The notes under the pieces are model-generated. The model made no database searches, was not told the origin of the DNA, and was given only the letters and a program-made list of their open reading frames with translations. 10,547 nucleotides of DNA from Chitinophagaceae bacterium UBA3961 (lineage in GTDB: Bacteria; Bacteroidota; Bacteroidia; Chitinophagales; Chitinophagaceae): NCBI GenBank assembly GCA_002385265.1, contig DGDD01000137.1, positions 1 through 10,547 of the forward strand. Direction: 5' to 3'. Shown here one piece after another: positions 1-5,665 of this stretch (the first letter of the stretch is position 1; the number at the start of each line of letters is the position of its first letter). The position numbers and the translations under genes are program-made.

Positions 1-121
1 TTTTAAGAGGAAAGAGGAGACGAAGAAAAGAGGAGCGATAAATAAAAAAAGCGCGGCAGATTCAGGAAAAAAAGGATGCGAAGACAAACCCATCTTTGTT
101 ATCAATAATGGTAATAGGTGC

Positions 122-156
122 CTAATTTTTAATTATTTAACTCTTAATTCTTAATT
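122..156. repeat. Degenerate 7-nt tandem repeat
   Basis: Five consecutive 7-nt units can be laid out in register: CTAATTT, TTAATTA, TTTAACT, CTTAATT, CTTAATT. The last two are identical and the others share a TAA/TTAA core. The array runs through the ypdA stop codon, so the final unit is partly coding. AT-rich heptamer strings of this kind look like replication-slippage products. I see no hairpin or terminator in it. It could be simple AT-rich low complexity. Confidence 0.4.
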
Positions 157-1158
157 ACTCCTGTCTGCAGGTTTTCTTCTTGATTTTCTAATATGCTTTA
201 GGATCATCTCCGCATGCACTCTTGAGTTCTCAATAAACAATCGGTGAGTGTTCATTCCACCGCATATTACCCCTGCTAAATACAAATGGGGGACATTTGT
301 TTCATGAGTCTTTTCGTTATACGTGGGCTTCTTTACTTCATCTTTCGACAGCTCTATGCCTATTTTCTTTAAAAAACTCAAATCGGGTTGATAACCGGTT
401 AAAGCGATAACCCAATCATTGGGTATGGAAACCTTCCCGTCTGGGGTTTTGATAGTAACACTGGTTTCATCAATCGCCGATACTTCACTATTGAAAAAAG
501 CTTTGATGCTCCCTTCCTTGATCCGGTTGTCAATATCGGGTCTAACCCAATATTTCACTCTTTGCCCAATTTCTTCCTTTCTAACCACCATGGTCACATC
601 GGCACCTTTTCGCCAAGTCTCCAAAGCTGCATCTACTGCAGAATTACTGGCTCCAACCACTAATACTTTTTGCATGGCGTAAAAATGCGGGTCTTTATAA
701 TAATGGGTCACTTTTGGCAAATGCTCACCAGGGACGTCTAATAAATAGGGGATATCATAAAAACCGGTTGCAATCACAACATGATCGCAGGTATAAATGC
801 CTTTTTCACTATTTATTCGAAAGCGCGCTTTTTGATCTTTCAAACGCTGTATTTTGACCACTGGTTCAAAAAGACGGATATTCAAATTACTGCCTACGGC
901 TACTCTCCGGTAATATTCCAGTGCTTCGGCGCGGGTTGGCTTCGGGTTATTACTTACAAAGGGTACACCTCCAATTTCCAATCGCTCCGAAGTGGAAAAA
1001 AAAGTCATGTTTGCCGGGTAATTGTACAAGGAGTTTACCAAACACCCTTTCTCCAAGATTACATAATCGATCTTCGATTTTTGTGCTTCCAAACCACAGG
1101 TGAGCCCAATGGGACCGCCACCTACAATAACGATACTGAAATGTTGCGTTTTTGCCAT
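151..1158 (-). CDS. ypdA: YpdA-type FAD/NAD(P)H disulfide reductase
   Basis: This is a cytosolic flavoprotein of 335 residues in the YpdA family, whose Firmicutes members use NADPH to reduce bacillithiol disulfide. The FAD-binding motif GGGPIG is at residues 13-18, a second Rossmann motif (VVGASNSAVD) for NAD(P)H is at 167-176, and a C-terminal FAD-contact stretch (YLAGVICGG) is at 293-301. The block around residues 37-70 (EKGCLVNSLYNYP, STSERLEIG) is characteristic of the family. I chose the ATG at 1158 because the longer frame needs a TTG at 1188 and would place the -7 promoter box inside the gene, and because the protein then begins just before the first beta strand. The Cys that follows GGGP in Staphylococcus YpdA is Ile17 here. 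Other cysteines are at 21, 39, 124 and 299. Whether the host makes bacillithiol is not visible here, so the substrate is inferred. The gene is divergent from pdhB. Confidence 0.88.
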   Translation of the reverse strand: MAKTQHFSIVIVGGGPIGLTCGLEAQKSKIDYVILEKGCLVNSLYNYPANMTFFSTSERLEIGGVPFVSNNPKPTRAEALEYYRRVAVGSNLNIRLFEPVVKIQRLKDQKARFRINSEKGIYTCDHVVIATGFYDIPYLLDVPGEHLPKVTHYYKDPHFYAMQKVLVVGASNSAVDAALETWRKGADVTMVVRKEEIGQRVKYWVRPDIDNRIKEGSIKAFFNSEVSAIDETSVTIKTPDGKVSIPNDWVIALTGYQPDLSFLKKIGIELSKDEVKKPTYNEKTHETNVPHLYLAGVICGGMNTHRLFIENSRVHAEMILKHIRKSRRKPADRSN

Positions 1159-1165
1159 AGCCTTG

Positions 1166-1173
1166 CAAAGATA
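1166..1173 (-). promoter_or_regulatory. -7 box for ypdA
   Basis: TATCTTTG on the minus strand matches the Bacteroidota -7 consensus TAnnTTTG exactly. Only 7 nt separate it from the ypdA ATG, so transcription would begin at or within a few nucleotides of the start codon, giving a leaderless or nearly leaderless mRNA. I see no convincing -33 TTG at 19-21 nt upstream, which lowers confidence. Confidence 0.42.
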
Positions 1174-1233
1174 CCAAGGATGCCTCAATAAGTGATTTTC
1201 AGCGGAATAATGATCATTTTTGGGCTAAATTTG

Positions 1234-1270
1234 TATTGTTTTTAAACAGAAACACGGTTTAAAAACAATA
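1234..1270. repeat. 14-bp perfect inverted repeat, candidate operator
   Basis: The arm TATTGTTTTTAAAC (1234-1247) is exactly complementary to GTTTAAAAACAATA (1257-1270), with a 9-nt spacer. No T-tract follows it, and it lies between two divergent genes, so it is not a normal terminator. The right arm ends directly against the TTTG of the pdhB promoter, and the left arm starts one base after a further exact -7-like match, TAAATTTG at 1226-1233. This position fits an operator. The outer eight bases of each arm are part of a three-copy octamer that recurs at 1289-1296. Confidence 0.6.
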
Positions 1271-1302
1271 TTTGCCCCATTGCCATGCAAACAATATTTT
1301 TG
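1271..1302 (+). promoter_or_regulatory. Promoter of pdhB (-33/-7)
   Basis: TTTG at 1271-1274, a 20-nt spacer, and TATTTTTG at 1295-1302 match the Bacteroidota housekeeping promoter (TTTG, about 19-21 nt, TAnnTTTG) at both boxes. This predicts a start near 1308 and a 5' leader of about 50 nt for pdhB. A short palindrome, TTTGCG-TT-CGCAAA at 1299-1312, covers the -7 box end and the predicted start site. A copy of the octamer AAACAATA (1289-1296) overlaps the upstream edge of the -7 box. Confidence 0.6.
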
Positions 1303-1358
1303 CGTTCGCAAACCCAAATTGAGTTGGGGGCAACTTAAAAACTGAAACGTTCGCTAAT

Positions 1359-2345
1359 ATGGCAAGAATTATTACTATTAGAGAAGCACTCCGCGAAGGA
1401 ATGAGTGAAGAAATGAGAAGAGACCCTAATGTATTTTTGATGGGTGAAGAAGTGGCTGAATACAATGGAGCTTATAAAGTAAGTCAGGGTATGTTGGATG
1501 AGTTCGGACCCAAAAGGGTGATCGATACGCCGATTGCTGAGTTAGGGTTCGCTGCAATTGGGGTAGGTGCTGCTCAAAATGGTTTGCGTCCAATTGTTGA
1601 ATTCATGACTTGGAACTTCGCCGTATTGGCGTTGGATCAAATTTTGAATACAGCTTCTAAAATGTTGGCAATGAGTGGTGGTCAAGTGAGCTGCCCAATC
1701 GTTTTTAGAGGCCCGAACGGTTCTGCCGGTCAGTTGGGAGCACAACACTCTACTGCATTTGAAAGCTATTATGCGAATATTCCCGGTATTAAAGTTATTT
1801 CAATCTCTAATGCATACGATGCCAAAGGGTTGATGAAAGCCGCAATTCGCGATAATGACCCGGTTATGTTTATGGAAAGTGAATTGATGTACGGCGATAA
1901 GGGAGAAGTGCCTGAAGAAGAGTACATCATTCCAATCGGAAAAGCCGATGTTAAGAAGCAAGGACGCGATGTTACCATCGTTTCTTATAACAAGATGATG
2001 AAAGTAGCCTTGGGTGCTGCTGCAGAATTAGAAAAAGAAGGAATCAGTGCAGAGGTAATTGACTTGAGAACCATCCGTCCACTCGACTGGATGACAATTT
2101 TGGAAAGCGTGAAGAAAACCAATCGTTTGGTAATTGTAGACGAACAATGGCCTATGTGTTCTGTATCATCTGAAATTGCTTACAGAATTCAAAAAGAAGG
2201 ATTCGATTATTTAGACGCTCCAATTCGTCGTATCACAGCCGCAGATGCTCCTTTACACTATGCTCCTAATTTAGTGGCTGCTGCTTTACCAGACGTTCCA
2301 AAAACAGTAAATCTGGTGAAAGAAGTTATGTACATGAAAAAGTAA
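1359..2345 (+). CDS. pdhB: Pyruvate dehydrogenase E1 component, beta subunit
   Basis: This is a cytosolic, full-length protein of 328 residues. With the E1 alpha subunit it forms the thiamine-diphosphate enzyme that decarboxylates pyruvate and acetylates the lipoyl domain of E2, feeding acetyl-CoA into the TCA cycle. The N-terminal pyrimidine-binding half contains GEEVAEYNGAYKVSQGM (residues 29-45, including the conserved Glu of the cofactor site) and DTPIAELGF (56-64). The conserved His130 is in GAQHSTAFESYYANIPG. The C-terminal half carries the transketolase C domain with VIDLRTIRPLD. The fit is clearly better to a PDH or branched-chain E1 beta than to a transketolase. The protein could in principle serve a 2-oxoisovalerate dehydrogenase, but the length and the GAYKVSQG stretch favour pyruvate. 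The gene stands alone, with its own promoter and its own terminator. No E1 alpha or E2 gene is in the window. Confidence 0.93.
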   Translation: MARIITIREALREGMSEEMRRDPNVFLMGEEVAEYNGAYKVSQGMLDEFGPKRVIDTPIAELGFAAIGVGAAQNGLRPIVEFMTWNFAVLALDQILNTASKMLAMSGGQVSCPIVFRGPNGSAGQLGAQHSTAFESYYANIPGIKVISISNAYDAKGLMKAAIRDNDPVMFMESELMYGDKGEVPEEEYIIPIGKADVKKQGRDVTIVSYNKMMKVALGAAAELEKEGISAEVIDLRTIRPLDWMTILESVKKTNRLVIVDEQWPMCSVSSEIAYRIQKEGFDYLDAPIRRITAADAPLHYAPNLVAAALPDVPKTVNLVKEVMYMKK

Positions 2346-2361
2346 TTCCCTTATAACGGAT

Positions 2362-2399
2362 AAAAAAAAGCCCCGGACTACAATCCGGGGTCTTTTTTT
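2362..2399 (+). terminator. Intrinsic terminator after pdhB, probably bidirectional
   Basis: The 7-bp stem CCCCGGA/TCCGGGG (2371-2377 and 2384-2390), with loop CTACAA, is followed by TCTTTTTTT. An A-tract (2362-2369) precedes the stem, so the structure also ends in U's when read on the minus strand. It can therefore end both pdhB and the minus-strand small gene whose stop is at 2415. Confidence 0.9.
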
Positions 2400-2414
2400 A
2401 TTGACCATTGTAAC

Positions 2415-2552
2415 TTAAAATGATTGAGTGATTCGGGCGAACAGCAACACAAAAACATACATTGCGCCGATCATCATACCGCCTAAAAAAGCGAGTTTCA
2501 TAATCACGTTACCTACATGAGGAACGGGTTGCAGTTTTACGGTCGATTTCAT
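2415..2552 (-). CDS. Small single-span membrane protein (45 aa), unknown function
   Basis: An ATG at 2552 opens a frame of 45 codons ending in TAA at 2415. The peptide has a polar, Lys-containing N-terminus (MKSTVKLQPVPHVGNVI), then a hydrophobic, Gly/Met-rich stretch at about residues 19-39 that is long enough for one membrane span, and a short tail RITQSF. An inner-membrane location with the N-terminus in the cytosol is inferred from Lys2, Lys6 and Lys19, but Arg40 at the other end makes this uncertain. A plausible promoter lies just upstream (2581-2611) and a terminator lies 15 nt beyond the stop, so the frame forms a complete transcription unit. I do not recognise the family. The alternative is a chance frame, but the match between promoter, frame, membrane pattern and terminator argues for a real gene. 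Confidence 0.62.
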   Translation of the reverse strand: MKSTVKLQPVPHVGNVIMKLAFLGGMMIGAMYVFVLLFARITQSF

Positions 2553-2580
2553 AGATAATTGTATTGGATGAATAATGAGG

Positions 2581-2611
2581 CTAAAATACAAGCCAAATCG
2601 AGGAAATGCAA
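2581..2611 (-). promoter_or_regulatory. Candidate promoter of the 45-aa membrane protein
   Basis: On the minus strand, TTG (2611-2609), a 20-nt spacer and TATTTTAG (2588-2581) resemble the Bacteroidota promoter, with one mismatch in the -7 box. This predicts a leader of about 20-25 nt before the ATG at 2552. Confidence 0.35.
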
Positions 2612-2651
2612 GCCCTGAGCTTTCCTAATGCAGAAATTTACAAGAGAACCC

Positions 2652-3443
2652 TTACCATTCCATTAACTGATTTTCGTAAAAAACCCATTCCGGTAGCTCA
2701 AATCTGGGTTTCTGACGAATTGAGTACCATGGACTTAATGTGCTGCTACTTGGGTTTTTTACGATGTGCATGTCCTGTGCAGGCATATAGCTGTTCATTA
2801 ATAAAAAAATTTTATCACCTGCATTGTTTTCAGCAACATCCATTACCATCGCGGCATGGCCGGGGCTCCCTCCCTTTATAAATACATCTCCCGGGCGAAT
2901 TGCTTCCAAACTCTTCTTGGCTTTCAATTGACTAGCTAAACTCAATGTTCCGCACCAACTGAAAACATGTTCTAGGTATTTGTTGAATTCGGTACGACTA
3001 CCCATAACCGAGAATCGGTACTCTTTCCTATTGTTGTCGAAGAAAAGGATCGGCCCCTTGGTCTTCTTTTCATACAAATATTCTGCTCTTAACCGCATCA
3101 CAGCGTCTGCACACTGTTGTAGATATTTATTTCCCGTACTTATATTAAGAACTGCGAATGAAGGCCATTGATTTCGTTTTCGTTCACCATTGTACAAATA
3201 AACGGTTGGATCCGATTTTAACGCGAATTGTTGCAACCAATAGCTAAAACTGGCACTGTCGTAAACAACCCTCGAATATCCGGCCGGAAGAGGAATCTCA
3301 CAAACTCTTTGGATCGCCTTTGCAGAAGATTTTATGGTAGTACTATTCCCGTTGGTACATGCAACCAATGGAAGCCCCAAAAAAAGTGGCAAACTTATTG
3401 CCTTAATAAGGTTCCGAAACATAGTTGTATTTTTGTAACGCAT
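2652..3443 (-). CDS. DUF4846-family lipoprotein
   Basis: This is a predicted lipoprotein of 263 residues. A basic start, a hydrophobic core (about residues 14-28) and the lipobox LVAC with Cys29 indicate processing by signal peptidase II and membrane anchoring. The body matches what I know of DUF4846: SFSYWLQQFALK (65-76), LYNGERKRNQ (83-92), LQQCADAVMRLRAEYLY (108-124), RPGDVFIKGGSPGHAAMVMD (183-202) and NSYMPAQDMHIVKNP (217-231), with a closing PWY at 238-240. No biochemical role is established for the family as far as I know. The GDVF...GHAAMV segment is reminiscent of NlpC/P60 or CHAP folds, but I cannot confirm a catalytic triad. A second in-frame ATG at 3422 would still leave a complete 22-residue lipoprotein signal, and either start is possible. 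The gene is divergent from the response regulator gene at 3490, and the -7 box of that gene lies inside this one if the upstream start is used. Confidence 0.82.
   Translation of the reverse strand: MRYKNTTMFRNLIKAISLPLFLGLPLVACTNGNSTTIKSSAKAIQRVCEIPLPAGYSRVVYDSASFSYWLQQFALKSDPTVYLYNGERKRNQWPSFAVLNISTGNKYLQQCADAVMRLRAEYLYEKKTKGPILFFDNNRKEYRFSVMGSRTEFNKYLEHVFSWCGTLSLASQLKAKKSLEAIRPGDVFIKGGSPGHAAMVMDVAENNAGDKIFLLMNSYMPAQDMHIVKNPSSSTLSPWYSIRQKPRFELPEWVFYENQLMEW
3428..3435 (+). promoter_or_regulatory. -7 box for the response regulator gene
   Basis: TATTTTTG is an exact TAnnTTTG match on the plus strand. It lies 54 nt before the ATG at 3490, giving a predicted leader of just under 50 nt. There is no TTG at the proper -33 distance. 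It sits within or directly against the start of the divergent lipoprotein gene, so the two genes would interfere with each other's initiation. Confidence 0.4.
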
Positions 3444-3489
3444 CCTTGATGCTGCCTTGCACTAAATCCATAGAAAAATTTTGTTAAAC

Positions 3490-4653
3490 ATGAGTTCGAT
3501 CTTGATTATTGACGATGAGAAAGCAATCAGAAAAACACTCTCCGAAATTCTGAGCTACGAAGGTTATAAAATTGAAGAAGCCGGAGACGGTGAAGAAGGG
3601 TTGAAGAAATTCAAGGAGAAAACCTTTGATGTGGTTTTGTGTGATATTAAGATGCCCAAACTCGATGGCATTGAGTTTCTAGATAAAAGCCGCGAAATAA
3701 ATCCTGACGTTCCGGTAATCATGATTTCAGGGCACGGCACCATTGAAACCGCCGTAGAAGCGGTTAAAAAGGGAGCCTACGACTATATTTCTAAACCACC
3801 GGATCTCAACCGCTTGTTGATCACGATCCGAAACGCCATGGACAAAACCAATTTGGTGGCTGAAACCAAAGTGCTCAAACGAAAGGTGAGCAAAGTGGAA
3901 GAAATGATTGGTCAATCGGGGCCAATTCTAAAAATAAAAGAAACTATTGAAAAAGTTGGACCCACCGATGCTAGGATTCTAGTAACAGGGGAAAATGGGG
4001 TAGGAAAGGAGTTGGTGGCAAGATGGGTTCATGAAAAAAGCAATAGAAATACCGGCCCGCTTATTGAAGTTAACTGCGCTGCCATTCCTAGTGAATTGAT
4101 CGAAAGTGAATTGTTTGGTCATGAAAAAGGATCCTTTACCTCTGCGGTAAAACAACGCATTGGAAAGTTTGAACAAGCCAGTGGTGGAACCCTCTTCCTT
4201 GACGAAATTGGAGACATGAGCCTCAGTGCCCAAGCGAAAGTGTTAAGAGCACTTCAAGAAGGAAAGATTACCCGTGTTGGCGGTGATAAGGATATTAGCG
4301 TAGACGTTCGTGTTGTGGCAGCAACAAACAAGAATCTCTTGGAAGAAGTTGAAGCAAAAAACTTTCGTCTCGATTTATACCACCGATTGAGCGTTATCTT
4401 AATTCATGTTCCGTCCTTAAACGATCGACGAGACGATATTCCGCTTTTGGTTGAAAAATTCCTTGGGGATATCTGTACAGACTATGGGATCGCCAAAAAA
4501 CAAATTGAACCCGCGGCGGTGGAGGGATTGCAACAACACAATTGGACTGGTAATATTCGAGAATTAAGAAACGTTGTAGAGCGTTTGATTATTCTCTCGG
4601 GTAAAACCATTTCACGTGACGATGTAGAGTCGTACGTTCTTCCTAAGAAATAA
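3490..4653 (+). CDS. NtrC-like response regulator, receiver + sigma-54 AAA+, no HTH
   Basis: This cytosolic response regulator has 387 residues. The receiver domain (1-120) has the acidic pair D8/D9, phosphoacceptor D52 in CDIKMPK and K102 in SKPP. The sigma-54-interacting AAA+ domain (about 138-366) has Walker A GENGVGKE (168-175), Walker B GGTLFLDEIGD (232-242), arginines in FRLDLYHRL (293, 299) and the sensor II region GNIRELRN (354-361). The loop that contacts sigma-54, normally GAFTGA, reads GSFTSA (214-219). The protein ends at LPKK right after the AAA+ lid, so the C-terminal Fis-type HTH of ordinary NtrC proteins is absent. The downstream DNA cannot encode one, because the next gene overlaps the stop codon. 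FlgR of Helicobacter is a known HTH-less activator of this kind. I start at the ATG at 3490 rather than the in-frame TTG at 3481. No partner kinase is nearby. Confidence 0.92.
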   Translation: MSSILIIDDEKAIRKTLSEILSYEGYKIEEAGDGEEGLKKFKEKTFDVVLCDIKMPKLDGIEFLDKSREINPDVPVIMISGHGTIETAVEAVKKGAYDYISKPPDLNRLLITIRNAMDKTNLVAETKVLKRKVSKVEEMIGQSGPILKIKETIEKVGPTDARILVTGENGVGKELVARWVHEKSNRNTGPLIEVNCAAIPSELIESELFGHEKGSFTSAVKQRIGKFEQASGGTLFLDEIGDMSLSAQAKVLRALQEGKITRVGGDKDISVDVRVVAATNKNLLEEVEAKNFRLDLYHRLSVILIHVPSLNDRRDDIPLLVEKFLGDICTDYGIAKKQIEPAAVEGLQQHNWTGNIRELRNVVERLIILSGKTISRDDVESYVLPKK

Positions 4654-5530
4654 TGGTTTCAATATAAGCATCTATATCCGCCGGGCTTTTCAAGTAATGG
4701 AAATTCGGCGGATTTTTTATGCCTTCTAGAAGATAACTGTTCGCGGAAAAATAGAATTCTACGTCTGCGTTTTTAGCTGAAAGTTCGTCAAACAGTTCTT
4801 GAATGGGAGGTTTACAAGAATTTGTAATTAAATTAAAGTAACATTCTTTAACTCCCTTGTAATTAATTAAATAATTCAATGTTTTTGTATCAACTTGTAC
4901 TCCAGCATACAGTATTCTAACCCCGGCCTGCTTCAGCATTCCTTGAATAAGAAGCAGCGGTAATTCATGTGTTTCTCCAACCGGAGTAAAGAGTAAAACC
5001 AATCGGCCTTTACCAGTTCTCACCGGCGTTAACTTATCGATTGCAACAATTAGCTTTCGCATAATGGTGTAGCTCGCAAAATGTTCTTGGGCCGGAGTAA
5101 TATGCCCGGTGAGCCAAAACAGACCAACTTTATTCAAGAAAGGAAAGAAAACATCTAACATTGCTTTTTTAAACCCATAGGATAGAACTACCGAATCGGC
5201 TACCTCACTAAATGCAATTTCATCTAGGTCGATAGAAGCCTCCAAGAGCTGATTCACCAATTGGCTGTTCTCTAAATTGTTTTGATCAACTCCCAATGCC
5301 TTTGTTCTCTGTTCGTCTTCCGATAGCGACATGATTTCGGAGATCTTACATCCATTATGGTACAACCAGGCGATCCTTAACAATTGCTTCAAATCATCGC
5401 TGGAATAAACGCGATGTCCTGAAGGACGTCGCGTTTGCTTGAAAACAGGATACCTCTGTTCCCAAATTCGAAGCGTGTGTGCTTTGATATTTGTTAGGTT
5501 TTCTATATCGGCGATGCTGAATTGTACCAT
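4643..5530 (-). CDS. MerR-family regulator with B12-binding-like domain (CarH/LitR type)
   Basis: This is a transcription regulator of 295 residues. The N-terminal MerR winged HTH (residues 1-72) shows FSIADIENLTNIKAHTLRIWEQRY and RRPSGHRVYSSDDL. A helical region follows (about 85-165) with W139 and E149-H150, which fits the W-x9-EH motif of the cobalamin-contacting four-helix bundle in CarH. A Rossmann-like domain (176-295) contains GETHE (185-189). His188 corresponds to the lower cobalt ligand in the E-x-H motif of CarH, although the usual following Gly is Pro191. The residues needed for adenosylcobalamin binding therefore appear present, and a light-responsive repressor is a reasonable inference. 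Classical targets such as carotenoid, photolyase or cryptochrome genes are not in the window. The stop codon overlaps the end of the response regulator gene by 11 nt, tail to tail. Its own promoter carries palindromes that suggest autoregulation. Confidence 0.85.
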   Translation of the reverse strand: MVQFSIADIENLTNIKAHTLRIWEQRYPVFKQTRRPSGHRVYSSDDLKQLLRIAWLYHNGCKISEIMSLSEDEQRTKALGVDQNNLENSQLVNQLLEASIDLDEIAFSEVADSVVLSYGFKKAMLDVFFPFLNKVGLFWLTGHITPAQEHFASYTIMRKLIVAIDKLTPVRTGKGRLVLLFTPVGETHELPLLLIQGMLKQAGVRILYAGVQVDTKTLNYLINYKGVKECYFNLITNSCKPPIQELFDELSAKNADVEFYFSANSYLLEGIKNPPNFHYLKSPADIDAYIETIIS

Positions 5531-5559
5531 CTTTCCTGTAATATTATCCCAAATGATGC

Positions 5560-5593
5560 AACAAATATATTGTTAACCTGCCCCAAATGGGCA
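5560..5593. promoter_or_regulatory. Promoter of the MerR gene with two candidate operators
   Basis: On the minus strand, TATATTTG (5569-5562) is an exact -7 box. TTTG (5595-5592) lies 22 nt upstream as a possible -33. Two short palindromes sit on these boxes: AACAA-N5-TTGTT (5560-5574) covers the -7 box, and TGCCC-N5-GGGCA (5579-5593) reaches the -33 box. They share the same 5-5-5 geometry but not the same sequence. A binding site for the MerR protein itself is inferred from position only. Confidence 0.45.
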
Positions 5594-5634
5594 AAAAATC
5601 AATATTCTGCCTGCTGAGTGCCAATTTAATATGG

Positions 5635-5642
5635 TATTTTTG
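5635..5642 (+). promoter_or_regulatory. -7 box for lepB
   Basis: TATTTTTG matches TAnnTTTG exactly and lies 23 nt before the lepB ATG, giving a short leader of about 17 nt. The -33 position has only CTG (5611-5613, 21-nt spacing). It is divergent from the MerR gene promoter some 65 bp away. Confidence 0.5.
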
Positions 5643-5665
5643 ACAGGATTTATAAAATTACTTGC

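Noticed and set aside
1..93. Minus-strand frame from an ATG at 93 running off the left edge, hydrophobic
   Set aside because: Its hydrophobic character follows from the pyrimidine-rich strand, and no promoter box or conserved pattern supports it.
2..154. Open plus-strand frame from the left edge, Lys-rich
   Set aside because: About 50 codons with no recognisable motif. The bias comes from a purine-rich strand, and the end runs into the heptamer repeat. It could be the tail of an upstream gene, but I cannot support it.
781..1191. 136-codon plus-strand frame opposite ypdA
   Set aside because: It is a shadow of the ypdA coding strand with no domain-like pattern, while ypdA is clearly real.
1226..1233. 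TAAATTTG as a second pdhB promoter
   Set aside because: It is an exact -7 match, but there is no TTG in the -33 region and its start would fall inside the inverted repeat. The downstream promoter at 1271-1302 is better. Kept only as context.
2606..2881. 91-codon plus-strand frame opposite the DUF4846 gene
   Set aside because: It overlaps the conserved C-terminal motifs of the lipoprotein on the other strand, and its translation looks random.
2820..2990. NlpC/P60-like peptidase in the DUF4846 protein
   Set aside because: The GDVF...PGHAAMV segment is suggestive, but the spacing between Cys164 and His196 is short for an NlpC/P60 Cys-His pair, so no catalytic call is made.
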